Shown: in pieces, positions 23,495-35,383 of the stretch
How positions within the stretch are numbered: the first letter of the stretch is position 1
Layout of the letters: each line of letters begins with the position of its first letter
NCBI GenBank assembly: GCA_032622095.1
Contig: CP136062.1
Coordinates: 2,356,001 to 2,420,000 of the forward strand
Direction: 5' to 3'
DNA length: 64,000 bases
Origin: Siphonodentalium dalli
Lineage: Eukaryota; Mollusca; Scaphopoda; Gadilida; Siphonodentaliidae
Translations under genes and position numbers: made by a program
Notes under the pieces: model-generated
Told to the model about the DNA's origin: nothing
Database searches by the model: none
The model's input: only the letters and a program-made list of their open reading frames with translations

Positions 23495-24046
23495 AGTTTC
23501 CTAAACTGTTCCACCTCTTCACTCTTGATACAAGCGATATAATGATTTGATTCGAGATTCTATGCGATTTCAAATTTCTTATCCGATTCGATTCAATTCG
23601 AGTTTCGAAATGAAAATCCTCGATTCGGAGGGCCCTATTGATAATTCAGTAGTTATGTACTCCGTAAAAAATAGATGATATCATAATTCAGTGGTTATAT
23701 ACTCCGTAAATGATAGATGATATCACATGAATACAATCAACTATGAATTAGAAAATCACAGTGGTAATCTATTAAGCCATCACTTTTATTCTGAAAGGGG
23801 GGGGGAGTATGTCATTGTATCCACTATCATGGACACCTCTTGTGTGGTTTAATAATTGAGGGCATGTTGAGATATTCCTGTAGATATCATGCCTACCAAC
23901 AATTGGAATCTACATAACTCAGATAGAAGAGGGGGAAAAAATCAATTTACCACACTATGTTTAGATTGACCCAGCCATACCAAAATAGACTCCCTGTCTC
24001 CTAAACTCTTATCCAATGTCAGTTCAGGCGACCAGGATTCAATTGT
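23495..24046. other. No gene; possible hAT-like end
   Basis: 23560-23640 is rich in GATTCGATTC-like words ending CCTCGATTCGGAGGGCCC, a style common at hAT ends, but no partner end was found. 23640-23740 holds a two-copy 58-bp repeat (ATAATTCAGT..TTAT..TACTCCGTAAA). A G-run lies near 23799. Confidence 0.4.
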
Positions 24047-24054
24047 AAGTGGAG

Positions 24055-24368
24055 CAAGCCTTGAAATAGTGTGTCTGTCATTTGCAGAATGAGGTCCCCA
24101 GAGGGTGGATTTAGTGATGCTACCCCGCATAGCGGGCTAGCATCACCAAATTCACCCTCTGGGGACCTCATTCTGCTTACAACTCAGCATAGCGGGCTAG
24201 CATCACCAAATTCACCCTCTGGGGACCTCATTCTGCTTACAACTCAGCAGAATGAGGTTCCCAGAGGGTGAATTTGGTGATGCTAGCCTGCTATGCGGGG
24301 TAGCGTCACTAAATTCACCCTCTGGGAACCTCAATCTGCAAATGACAGACACGCTATTTCAAGGCTTG
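24055..24368. mobile_element. Family B element (hAT-like) with perfect 8-bp target duplication
   Basis: AAGTGGAG at 24047-24054 is repeated at 24369-24376. Ends CAAGCCTTGAAATAGTG / complementary, over about 60 bp. A 60-bp segment containing the hairpin's right strand is tandemly duplicated inside (24128-24187, 24188-24247). Confidence 0.93.
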
Positions 24369-24385
24369 AAGTGGAGGTATCAGAC

Positions 24386-25612
24386 CAAGCCTGAGAATAA
24401 GGTGCCTGTCATTTGCAGAATGAGGTCCCCAGAGGGTGAATTTAGTGATGCTATCCCACATAGTAGGCTAGCAACACTAAATTCACCCTCTGGATACCTC
24501 ATTCTACTTAGGCCTCATCTTCTCGGGAAAGTTTCTTTATTATAAAATTTCTATACAAACTATTTCTCTATATCCCCAAATTGGGAGATGACACATTGCA
24601 TAATCGAGGTTCCCAATGGGTGTATATCAAAATATTCACCATTTGGCCAATGGCCAATCTTTTTCGAATTTGGCTAATAAAAATTTCATTTGGCTTAACT
24701 TTTGGCCCCAAATTGAGACGGAAAGCATGGCGTCGGAAAGCTAATAAAAAGCGCTGAATAGATCGACATTCAAGATGAAATTGGGTGACGAATGTATTTC
24801 GTACCATGGAAATATCGTAAAATTTCTACAATGAGTAACAAACGCAAGTTGCACATAATCAAACTTCACGAGACGGCAAATGGTATGCTCTAACATTTAA
24901 CCAGCCTAATCGTCAAAACGCTTAAGCTGTATACTGGTTATGTAATTTTTTGTTGATTAGGCAGTCTGTAAGATAAATTACCTAAATGCTTACAGACGAG
25001 CCGTTCTTAACTCAGTGGTTACGTAATTGTGTCATAAACTGCGTCCCATCTAATAACCTGGCTTCACACCATAAAAGGTTTGAATACAATAGATATTCAA
25101 CAGTTATCACCTTACTATAATAAGCAATAGTTAGCGACCGTCATGGTGTCATCGAAATAAGAGTTATTACAATTTGTTTAGCGGATTTGTGTGATTATAA
25201 TTATATAGAATTTTCACCGGGCTATTTGCGTATGATCTGATGTGAAGTGAAATCCAGCCATATTCTATATGAATTGATCTGCCTGTGTGATACCTATGTT
25301 CGTATAATATTGTTTTTAAAGTTGTTTTAATTATGTTTTTATTCTGAGTAACAAATAAAGTTTAAAAAAAATATTTTAGTCATTAATTGTGAACCGCCCA
25401 AAAAATGAGGATTTAATTTGGCCAAAGTTTTTTTTAATTTGGCCAAAGTTTTTTTCATTTGGCTAATAAAATTTCATTTGGCTAAACTTTTGGCCAAACG
25501 ATTTTTCGGTCCAGCGCGAACACTGGCTAGCACGCTATGCAGGATATTGTCACTAAATTCACCCTCTGGGGACCTCATTCTGCAAATGACAGGCACACTA
25601 AACTCAGGCCTG
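24386..25612. mobile_element. Family B element split by an inserted repeat
   Basis: The left part (24386 to about 24650) and right end (about 25510-25612, closing AACTCAGGCCTG) belong to one B copy. The insert of about 860 bp is bounded by TTTGGCCAA/TTTGGCTAA words on both sides and contains an AATAAAGTTTAAAAAAAAT patch near 25355. No coding frame was recognised in the insert. Confidence 0.7.
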
Positions 25613-26436
25613 AATCGGGACACAACAAATTCGTGGGTAGTTTGTTCACACGATTGTGATGTCATCGCAGATGAGGATATTGTGGGTTGTTAGTAAGCCA
25701 TGGCTAACCAAGTGATGGACTACCCTACAATATTATCACCTACTATTTATACACACACAACTGATTCCATCGACTGTGATTCCACGCAAGTGGACATAAC
25801 AAAGGATACACCAGAATTTCGCATCTGAAAACAAACAGCGCAATTCAACTAATGGTTACTACCCATGATGGAAATCTGTCCACATACGATCGAATCGTGG
25901 TCGTCTGAACATTCACTAAACAACTCATAATCTCAAAGCCTTAAATTAATCCTTTCTGAACTAAATAGTCATTTGTTCAACTTATTATTTGAACATTTCC
26001 TAAGGGAACTACTAGTCAATGAGTATTTAGTATAGAAATTAAGGGTTAACCCTTTGTGTGATTGAATTTCCATGATTTTTCAAGGACTTTTCCATGACCC
26101 AGTACCATTTTTCCATGACCTAATAGATTATTACCAAATGCCTGAGTTATGTTAAATATGCATGTTAACAAAGGAAACATTCATTCACAAAGTTGACAAT
26201 TATACGCTTCGATAACCTTTAATTTGAAGTAATTAAAACTGGGTCGGAAGAGCGCATATGGTAAACTTAAAGTTAGGAATATGACCTGCATTAAGGAAGC
26301 TGACCATGAACTGTGCATAACTAATTTACGATGCGATATTGTCAGACATATATCGAATTATCATTCTCAAAGGCAGGAAGAACATTTTATTTTCCATGAA
26401 TCACCCAAAAGTAGTGTGGTCGTGGGAGAAACGGTT

Positions 26437-26924
26437 AAAGGTACTCAATCCGATAAAACTCCTCTCAATTACTATTTAAATGGCTTCGGGGGTCAAAAAT
26501 ATTTGATTCAAGTCGAGGAAGTCTAACCCATCAAAGCTCAGATTTGTTAGATATCTATTTTAGAAATCTATTATTTTTCATTATCGGGAATACTTTCTGG
26601 CCCAGAACACAGTCAAAATTGCGTTATTATTACCACTTGATTTTAGAGTTATCCATCCTTGTCTGTTTGAATAATGTTTTGGTGTACACATCTCGAGCAG
26701 GTTACGAAATTGACGGCAATTATTAGTACTCATCTCGAGAAAATAACAAATTTCAAAAATCAATAACTAATAACTCTGAGCTTTGTTTGATGGGTTCCTC
26801 GACTCGAATCAAATATCTTTTACCCCCAAAGCCAAAGAAATAGTAATATATAGGACCCTCTGATCGGATTGTTGTTGTTGGAATCTGTTGAGATGGGGAC
26901 CCTCTGTTCGGATTGAGTACCTTT
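26437..26924. mobile_element. Family F element (TTAA-bounded)
   Basis: TTAAAGGTACTCAATCCGAT at the left and CGGATTGAGTACCTTTAA at the right form a terminal inverted repeat inside TTAA. The interior has two opposed CATCTCGAG-type arms and is non-coding. The flanking stretches 25613-26436 and 26925-27270 show no gene; 27060-27130 resembles 1190-1240. Confidence 0.8.
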
Positions 26925-27270
26925 AAATCTGGACTTTTGGGCACCCAGAAAAGGAAAAATAACAGTTTTATCTGTACTGCTTATCTGACCAAAAACATAC
27001 ATCATCTCATTTTTAAAATAGGTGTATAAAAAGTTATATCAATTTATGGGGCATGCAATCTCCAACTATATTCAATAGAAAATATGCAACAAATGAATGA
27101 ATTGGAGTTAGGAATAAGTGCAAAATAAAATAATGTACTCTATGAACAAATTGTAAAACATCATGGTAATTATAATTAAAATGAGTATTCAAATGGCTTA
27201 TGCCTTTTATTCATTTTCGTTATAATTATCAGGTTGTTATAATTGGTTCTTTGTGTAGGTGAGTGTATTT

Positions 27271-27399
27271 CAAGCCTTGAAATAGGGTGTCTGTCATTTG
27301 CAGAATGAGGTCCCCAGAGGGTGAGTTTAGTGATGCTACCCCGCATAGCGGGCTAGCATCACCAAATTCACCCTCTGGGGACCTCATTCTGCTTATACC
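27271..27399 (+). mobile_element. Family B left end, truncated
   Basis: CAAGCCTTGAAATAGGGTGT and a complete first hairpin. A family C element begins immediately where the copy stops. Confidence 0.85.
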
Positions 27400-27403
27400 T
27401 CAA

Positions 27404-27794
27404 CCCTTTACCCAACAAACCGGCCAAAAACAGCCAAATAAAGCTTCAACAGCCTAAAATATCTTCGGTCTGTCTCAATAGAACCATACAAATATGGATA
27501 TCATTGGAACCGGCTCCTTGACCACATTGTGATAGTTACAGTTATGCCCTGTGCCAATGCATTCTCTTATATATGCGAGTCGACCATAGGTCGCCTCGCA
27601 TATATAAGAGAATGCATTGGCCTAAAAAAAATCTTTTTTTAACACTTTTTACCATTTTTCTTACATTCTTTAACAATTTTATAATTTTTAATGTGTTAAG
27701 CCAATGCATTCTCTTATATATGCGAGGCGACCTATGGTCGACTCGCATATATAAGAGAATGCATTGGCACAGGGCCGTTCTGTTGGGTAAAGGG
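27404..27794. mobile_element. Family C element sharing a TTAA with the next element
   Basis: Ends CCCTTTACCCAACA / TGTTGGGTAAAGGG. The left site reads TCAA; the right TTAA (27795-27798) is also the left target of the D element that follows. Two mirror hairpin cassettes are present. Confidence 0.9.
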
Positions 27795-27798
27795 TTAA

Positions 27799-28599
27799 CC
27801 CTTTCATGACTGGCGCTTCCTAAAATTTTGCGAAAACCCTCCCATTTATAAGAAAATTCAATGGCCTAACAATATCTACCTTGACCTTGTAAGCCAGTTC
27901 ATTCTCTTATATTTGCATATATTTGTTTGGAAAAATCTATAAGGAGTTCAAAACTCACTCAAACTTATTTAACATTAGGGATACCTAAATCTCTCACCAG
28001 GCACCTGAATGCAATGAGGGTCAGTGCTCATAATTTAGCCACAGAAAAGGAAACAGAAACACTATCTCAAAGAACTTGCTCACTATGTCTTCAATTAGAA
28101 GACGAAGAAAAAAAATTCCTTTTCTGTATGAAGAATATTAACCAAAGAAATAATTTATTTGCAAAACTCAATCAACAAGTTGAACCAAAAACTTTACAAC
28201 AAGGATCAAAAGAATCTTTCAATAATTTTCGAGGTCTTCTTAGCCCAGACACAGCTCGCGAAACAAAATTGATATGTGAAATTATTTCATGTTCTCTAGA
28301 CTGACAGGGTCCTCCACAGATGTTTCACCTATTATAGTCAATTATAGTCACCAAATATATGATTTCTTTCTCAGATGTATATTGTATATATATTATGTTA
28401 CGACAGACACCATTGTTTTATGGTTTGTTTTAATAAATCTTATAAGAGAATACACTGGCTTATAAAGTCAAGGTAAATACTGTCAGGCCAGTGCATTCTC
28501 TTATATATGAGGCTCCCTATGGGTGACTCGCATATATAAGAGAATGCACTTGCATAGGATCTTTAATGCTGCACCAGCTCAGCTTCCATCATGAAAGGG
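27799..28599. mobile_element. Family D element with a LINE tail inserted in its hairpin
   Basis: Starts CCCTTTCATGACTGG after the shared TTAA and ends CATCATGAAAGGG before TTAA (28600-28603). The first hairpin cassette is split by LINE-derived DNA; the second is complete at about 28487-28553. Confidence 0.85.
27915..28438 (+). mobile_element. LINE 3' end: C-terminus of a non-LTR retrotransposon ORF2 and 3'UTR
   Basis: The frame to 28304 ends in a typical ORF2 C-terminus: MRVSAHNLATEKETETLSQR followed by CSLC, EDEEKKFLFC and QRNNLF. This resembles the R-x-S-x-H-N-L, C-x2-C, E-D-E, F-L-x2-C pattern of many LINEs. Only about 125 codons remain. The 3' region ends near AATAAATCTTATAAG without a long A-tract. 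Heavy 5' truncation is normal for LINE insertions. Family not assigned. Confidence 0.75.
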
Positions 28600-28732
28600 T
28601 TAACTCTGCCCTGTATTGTTTTTAACACCCCTGAATTTACTATTTCTTCAGCTTCGGGGTGAGAAATATTTTGAATTCCATATATGGTGATGCCAGGTTC
28701 GAATTCGAAATGTAAACAAACATCTTATTTAA

Positions 28733-29028
28733 TTTGTAACGGTGATCCCTATGGTAGATATTAGTATTGCTAACTAGTTTTGACCATGACATGTATGAAA
28801 CATTGACTCTAAAATGGCAAATTCTCATAACGCAATAGATGTTATTGAGAGCATTCCGATGAATGGTAACAAGCCATATTTCCGACTAAATCCTGAAAAA
28901 TTACCCATAATTCTGCTGTGGTTGAGGAGTCGATTATTTAGGGCATTACTGTATTTCATGTGTAATGGTGATCCATATGGTAGATATTATTAGAACATGC
29001 TGCTAATTAGTTTTCACCATTACATATA
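28733..29028. mobile_element. Family A right arm between diverged direct repeats
   Basis: The arm occupies 28847-28951 and ends GGGCATTACTG plus TA. Flanks 28733-28797 and 28959-29028 are related (GGTGATCC..TATGGTAGATATTA, then CTAA..TAGTTTT..ACCAT). The left arm of the element is missing. Confidence 0.7.
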
Positions 29029-29339
29029 TACAAGAAAACTAAGATGCATGCATCAGGTCGGCCGTGAACTATCTACCATAGAATTGTTGTAGCTATCGAT
29101 TATACATTTTGGAACACCTGTCTGTATGTATGTGTGTATGCATGAATGCATGTGTGTATGTGTTATAGACTCTAACACTGCTCGACTGATCCGACTCGGA
29201 TTTGGTATTTAACGTGTCAACTTGACCTCGCTCATAGGCATGTTTCTGGACCTTGACCGATCCGACTAAAAATTTGTGTGTAGGACTACTTCGATCCCGG
29301 GAGCAATATTGACGGGTCCAATTTCACGTGGGACCATGT

Positions 29340-29745
29340 TCTCGAACGTGCTGATGTAGGCATGTTTCTGGACTATTTGGACGGGTCAAATCTTGATCCC
29401 GACCTGACTTTGACATTCAAAAAGATCAATTCAAGGTCAAATCTGGTAAAACGAAGTATTTCAACGAAATATAATACCTACTGTTACTTTTGTCCCAGGA
29501 GTGTTTCGGGTGTGACCGACCCTGACCTGATCTTGACATTCAAAATTGTCAATTCAAGGTCAAATCGGGTAAAGCCGGGCGGATTTCGACGGGTACTTTT
29601 GTCGTGACTTTTGTCCGGGGAGTGTTTTGGGCGGGTCAAATCGTGACCCGACATGACGTTCACCTTTAAAATGGTCAATTCAAGGTTAAATCGCGCAATT
29701 CTCCGAAAATCAGAGGGGAACATCCCGGACGAAGTAGGGTCCACC
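29340..29745. repeat. Degenerate tandem repeat, three units
   Basis: GACCTGATCTTGACATTCAA plus GTCAATTCAAGGTCAAATC recurs near 29400, 29525 and 29650. The block is followed by GGGTCCACCAGCTACTATT. Origin not recognised. Confidence 0.65.
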
Positions 29746-29934
29746 AGCTACTATTATATATTTCTAGATTTAGTTACAAACTAAATACCTGTATATTGTA
29801 CAAAGAAATGTTTGACAAATATATCTGTATCAATATTACCATACGGGTCATTAAAATAGATACGACGAAACAAATTTTGAAGGGTGCATGGTATCAGGTA
29901 AATTTTTATATTTCAAATGATGACAGGAATGCGG

Positions 29935-31300
29935 AAAGTTGAAGTACCTACGTAATACTGGCTATCCGAATGAAGAGATATACATGTATATAAAAACCAA
30001 AATAGAAGATGACTGCTGGCGACAATGTTTTCCAAAAAAATTCAAAGCATTCGATAGCTCCCATCTAGTTGTCAGCCCGAAGATCAATATAAAGTGTGGT
30101 GACTATCAGATGAGGGATATGACTGTACAGTTGCTAAACAATTCAGTCACGCAAAAGAGGATCAAACAGTAAGATACCAAATTGCTGCCTGTGGTAATGT
30201 TTTTTAACGAAATTCGGGAAAATTAGATTACTCTCCCCCTTGGTTATCCAGAAGATCATTGTGGAATCTGGTGACGATCGGACAAGGGGTGTCGTCTGTA
30301 GGATCAACCAAATTATTTAGCCATAAAAATAGTAAAATTCAAGATCACCGCTGGCAGTGATGTCTTCACAAGGACAGCTTGAGAACAAAACATGGCTCAC
30401 ATCTAGCGGTGACCCAAACTATCCACATGAGAAAAAGTTCTCCAATAAAAGCTGGCTGCAGGGTGCGCCAATTGATTCAAATTCGAAATTTAACAGGGTG
30501 TACTGCTTGTGGCCATGTTTTCCCCGCAAATTTGATAGACTGATGGACAAAACCACTGAATCCGTTGAATCAATATTCATGTATACATGGATTAATGTAT
30601 ATGCATTGTTATACACAGTACTGGTATATAAAGGTACTGAAAATAACAATATTACTATGATACACAAAATAAACCATATATCATGGCTATGGGTTCTAAT
30701 ATCCGAATATGACAGCTGATAACTTGGTGTGAATTGAAGAGTGGTGGTGTCTCACGCATATCTAACCCTCCATGTTAGAAACATGCCATTAAATGTCATA
30801 AGTATAACATGCTTGAGGACAGAAGTTATCCATAAAAACCCCCCTTAATTCAACCAGGTCCTCGCGCGATGTATGGTCGATCACATGATGATCTAGGGGG
30901 GATTAGAATTGTTGTATAAAAACAGCACTGCATGTAAATATAAAATAAAATAGTGCTACATCTTATTACAGATTATTGCCATATATAATCAGTGACTATA
31001 CAGACAGTCTGACAAAATAAAGTTTCAGTGACACTCTATCCGAAGAGGGGAATAATTCCATCTGTTACAGTCAATGGAGCAATTATGAATCTGGAAAGGT
31101 GAAATTTCTAAGTAATACTAGATATCGACATGACGCGATAACATATAACGTAAATGCAATATGGCCGCTGGCGACCATTTTTTCCTATAAAATTAAAAAA
31201 ATATTTGATAGCTCTCATCTGATAGATCAATATCAAGATAAATATGAAGTTTAGTGATGATCGGATGAGTGAAGTGGACTGTGCTAAACGGTTTAGTAAT
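29935..31300. repeat. Degenerate family J relatives
   Basis: Segments near 29960-30180, 30190-30330, 30340-30500 and 31020-31300 share phrasing with the J array (GATGACTGCTGGCGACAATG, CTCCCATCTAGTTG, GTGACTATCAGATGAG). The head near 31025-31110 matches the J head at 40070-40140 (ACAGTCAATGGAGC). Frames here are not supported as genes. Confidence 0.55.
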
Positions 31301-31595
31301 GCTTAAAAAGATTTTTACCTTAATATTTTTATGTTCATCTTTGTCATGTATTGAGTTTGATATCTTTTGTTAACAGTTTATAAATCATGTATGTCTCATG
31401 TTTGTTATTTTAATTTATGTGTTTATTATCATTAAATAAAGTTGAATTCCTTAAAAAGATTCTTACCTCAATGTTTTTATGTTCACTTTATAAACTCCAC
31501 TGAGTCATCTTTGTCATGTATTGAATTTGATATCTTTTGTTAACAGTTCATAAATTATGTATGTCTCGTGTTCGTTATTATATTATATACACTTT
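31296..31595. repeat. Imperfect tandem duplication, about 160 bp
   Basis: AATTTGATATCTTTTGTTAACAG-like stretches with TCATCTTTGTCATGTATTGA occur near 31350 and 31510. An ATTAAATAAAGTTGAATTCC patch lies between the copies. 31600-32470 shows no recognisable feature beyond a short direct repeat (TTATTCCGAGTTGGC) near 31732. Confidence 0.65.
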
Positions 31596-32473
31596 ATAGT
31601 GTGTTTCAGAACGAAAACAAAATGAATAAAATCAACAAATTTGTAAATTTAAAAACAATTCAAACGTTGTTGTATTCCATGTCCCAGCCCGGACATATAC
31701 ACCAAATTTCAATAACACCCCGTATGCATCTTTTATTCCGAGTTGGCCTTTTATTCCGAGTTGGCACGCGCCGATTGGGCGAGTTAGCCCTGGGGCGAGT
31801 ACGCCGATTCCGACACCTTTTCTATTTGCAGCAGGTTAAGTTTACGCGTAATTTAATTTACAAAGTTCCCCAATTGGTATCGTAAATAGAGCAACCTTAT
31901 TTGACAGAGAATGCTTCTGTTATTGATTATAAAGTTGCTATACATTAAAAACGACAATTCACATGCTCGTTCAAGCGCAGTAGTCTATTTTCCCCATGTT
32001 AAAGGACATCCACAAATACTAAATAACGCTAACTTACTGCCGAATGTTTTACATGACAACTGTTAACATATTTGGGCTGAATTCATCTGACGCGGTATTA
32101 TTCCTCAAAATAAACAACAAAACCATCGTTACTTGGAAATGTAGTTTGGGCTAACATTTACATAAATCATCCACATCATTATTCCGACACCCACGTCAGA
32201 TGAAAAACTCACATGAAGTAACCGGCCAAATTGGCCGAAATAAAGCATTGACACTTTTTATGGCACAATTCTAATAATGCCATAGATGTTATTCCTGCTG
32301 AAAAACAAAATTTCCGACAGTGACAACAGAATTGCATCTACTTTTTCAACCCAAATGTTCATAAACGAGGTTATTTTATGTGGCCTTATCTGGATTAAGA
32401 TTGTATTGAGACCTCCCACAGTGAAATGATACCATACATAAAATACTTTATCATAATCATATTGTGTTACTTT

Positions 32474-32865
32474 AAAGGCACGGATGGCCTTCGTTACAGG
32501 TAACAGCATGTAAATAGTGAGTGATTAGCAAAACACTCAACAGTGGCGATTTTGTTACGAGAGTGATTCACGGTGACACCAAAATCTTGAGTGGCGAGAA
32601 TTAGCGAGCACAATACTGGTATGTTGTAAATAACTTGGTGGAATTTCTAACCAATTTCACTTAGGAGTCTCCCCAGTGTTGAGTGTTTTGCTTATCGCAT
32701 ACTCTTTACGTACTTCTTGTTTACATAACACAGAGTACTAACATGACAATAACATGCAATTTATAGGAAAACTGTGTTTTATAATATAATATTCTTTCTG
32801 TTTATGGCAGTTTTAACGGATGTGACTATTTTGATCAGCAATAGCCATTGCCAAAGCTTATGAAA
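32474..32865. mobile_element. Element O, copy 1, with a nested fold-back element
   Basis: AAAGGCACGGATGGCCTTCG at the left and GTGACTATTTTGATCAGCAA onward at the right match the O2 ends at 38121 and 38494. A separate fold-back of about 190 bp (32517-32706, arms AAAACACTCAACAGTGG / CCAGTGTTGAGTGTTTT) is inserted in it. Confidence 0.7.
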
Positions 32866-32962
32866 TATCTTGGAGCAATAGAAGAAACTCTTTACACCAA
32901 TGTTTCTACATGACTTTACTACAAGGGGGACAGGGGATATCTTTTGATCCTGTGTCAGAGTA

Positions 32963-33137
32963 CAGTAATGCCTTAATTAATCGACTGCTTAACCACAGCA
33001 GAATTATGGGTAACTTTTCAGGATTTAGTCGGAAATATGGCTTGTTGCCATTCATCGGAAAGCTTTCACGACTAAATCCTGAAAAGTTACCCATAATTCT
33101 GCTGTGGTTAAGGAGTCGATTACTTAGGGCATTACTG
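32963..33137. mobile_element. Family A MITE, shortened centre
   Basis: Flanked by TA at 32961-32962 and 33138-33139. The left arm is complete; the right arm lacks its innermost part. Confidence 0.9.
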
Positions 33138-33479
33138 TATGTGTCAAAACTGATGCTATTATTATTAACATTTGTAGAGCGCCTATTTCACAACATTGTG
33201 TTCATACACGCTTTATAATATAGGGTGTGGTCAATTAAATGCTATATATATAAATAATAATACAGTTATTCATACATGTATGACTCCGTATTTTGAACAG
33301 GTGCGTTTTCAACAGTTTTCGGAATTCTAACAGGTCACATGATAACTTAAGTTCATCCGGATGACTGTTCCATATAGTTGGTGCTCCATGCTGTAAAGTG
33401 TTTAATTATGTACATGTATAAATGCTGTCAAAATAAAATAAAATAAAATGAAATACCGTTAGCCCCTAATTGACTGTTA

Positions 33480-33620
33480 CTCACCCAAGGGCAATTGATC
33501 TGGAGCTGCCATGTTGGTGTGTCCTGCTGATTTACCTCTGCTGTTGGTAGCACAAACTGATGCTGTTAAGAAAGAGTGCCGCTAGTTATCTCAAATTGTC
33601 ATTTTCACGACCCTTGGCAA
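33480..33620. mobile_element. Element H end fragment
   Basis: Resembles the H left end: GTCCTGCTGATTT, GCACAAACTGATGCTGTTAA and TTTTCACGACC..TTGGC. Diverged. Confidence 0.5.
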
Positions 33621-33671
33621 ATCTTTATGATTCAAGACAATGCAGTTATGTACAGCCCAGTTAGATTCACG

Positions 33672-34085
33672 CCAGATTAGCTGTTGGAACAGTGATGGAA
33701 CACCGTTCCACATTCAATCATATTAGAAAATTTCTTGTCATTATTGTTGGAACATATACAGAACATCGTAAATCAATCGCTTTAGAAAATTTCTTGTCAT
33801 TATTGTTGAAAGTCACGGGAATTGTTCAACATTCAATTCTGCATTAGAAATTATTTCGTCATTATTGTTGTAACGGTCACGGAACATTGTTCCACATTCA
33901 ATTACATTATACAATTTCTTATCGTTATTGTTGGAACAGTCACGAAAATCATTCCACATTCAATTGCATTAGAAACTTTGTTATTATACTTCGTTCCACA
34001 TTGAATCACAACAGAAAGTTTCTTGTTATTATTGTTGGAACAGTTACGGAACATTTTACCATGTTCAATCGAATTAGAATATTTC
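33672..34085. repeat. Minisatellite, about 62-bp unit, six to seven copies
   Basis: Repeated GTTCCACATTCAAT, TTAGAAA.TTTCTTGTCATT and ATTGTTGGAACAGTCACGG. The units are well diverged. Confidence 0.85.
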
Positions 34086-34194
34086 TCCCTGGACCTCATC
34101 AATAGTTACACTGCAGATCTATCAGTACATGGACCCTGAGAGGTGAATGTTTGTTTGGAATAGTCATTGATGCAATATTATCACCACCAGGTAA

Positions 34195-34322
34195 CCCTTT
34201 CATGATAGGAGCTATGCTGGTGCATCATTAAAGATCCTGTGCCAGAGCATTCTCTTATAAATGAGTCTCATTCATTGGCACAGGGTTTTCGCAAAATTTC
34301 AGGAAACTCCAGTCATGGAAGG
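34195..34322. mobile_element. Family D element, short form
   Basis: CCCTTTCATGATAGGAGC to CTCCAGTCATGGAAGG. Flanking tetramers are GTAA and ATCA, so the TTAA sites are mutated or were imperfect. One reduced hairpin remains. Confidence 0.75.
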
Positions 34323-34457
34323 ATCAAATGGACCTGCTAATTTGCTACGATGCTGGCGGATCCTGCTGAATTGCTTTGATGCTGATAAGGCAAAGCGATG
34401 CTGTTAAGAAATAGTACCGTTATTTTTTTCCAGAGTTGTCATGTTTGCAGTGTTTGG

Positions 34458-34543
34458 CACAGGTCCCCAGAACAAAATTTGACCCCACCTATAGAATTAA
34501 GTATTATTTGGGGTGGGGTCAAATTTTGTTCTGGGGACCTGTG
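34458..34543. mobile_element. 86-bp palindromic hAT-like element with perfect 8-bp target duplication
   Basis: GTGTTTGG at 34450-34457 and 34544-34551. Arms CACAGGTCCCCAGAACAAAA and its complement are perfect over about 32 bp around an 18-bp AT-rich spacer. No other member was seen in the window. Confidence 0.93.
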
Positions 34544-34673
34544 GTGTTTGGCTAATCTGAGCGATTTGAGCAACGACAAATGTATAAAACTTCTAGAACA
34601 TATATATTTTTTAATATTTTAATAACGTTGGTGCTGGTGTTTACAAAACACAAGGAATAGTCATCTCAAATAA

Positions 34674-35383
34674 CCCTTTCATGACGTGAGCTGCGCTGGT
34701 GCAGCATTAAAGATACTGTGCCAGTGCATTCTCTTATATATGCAATTGAGTCTCCCATAGGGAGCCTCACATATATAAGAGAATGCACTGTCTTACAAGG
34801 TCAAGGGAAATATTGCTAGGCCAATATACTCTCTTATATATGGGAGACTCGCATATATAAGAGAATGCTTTGGCACAGGGTTTTCGCAAAATTTCAGGAA
34901 GCTCCAGTGAAGAAATGCACGGTGGGAAATCATGTGGTTTTGAGTTGATGAGTACCATGCATTCAAAATGGCCGAGGTGATCTAAAACGCCACCGAAGCG
35001 AGGTAAAAAAGGTAATAAACGATGATATGACATATTACATAGTATTTTGACAGCTGTTATACAATTTTTCAAACAAGCTGATACCTCATTTATGTCCAAA
35101 TTCACAGTTGTTTGCTCTAACATTCTGACCAAATTTATCAGTCGAAGAATTTCCCCAAGATGTCTGGACTGGTGTATTCCATGCACCTACGCCTGGCAAC
35201 TTTGGTCAGAATGTTATAGAAAACCACTAAGTATTTCCTAACAAATAAGGCACCAACTTGTTTCAAAAATAAACCAGCGTATGCTCGTAACAGTCAAACT
35301 GCTATGTTTTGTGTCAGTTCCTCGTACATTATGATTTTGTAGGTTTGCACATTTTGAATGTGTGATTCCCCACCGTGAAAGGG
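34674..35383. mobile_element. Family D element carrying another element near its right end
   Basis: CCCTTTCATGACGTGAGCTG at the left; GTGAAAGGG plus TTAA (35384-35387) at the right. Two hairpin cassettes lie at about 34728-34788 and 34820-34875. Its right terminus is split by the element at 34918-35377. Confidence 0.8.
34918..35377. mobile_element. Element with CACGGTGGGRAATCA ends
   Basis: CACGGTGGGAAATCATGTGG at the left and TGTGATTCCCCACCGTG at the right are inverted repeats, each followed inward by CATTCAAAATG-like words. No transposase frame was seen. The target duplication is unclear. Confidence 0.65.

Noticed and set aside
28680-28710. GGTTCGAATTCG as a tRNA or SINE B-box
   Set aside because: No A-box, acceptor stem or cloverleaf around it; no tRNA gene was seen anywhere in the window.
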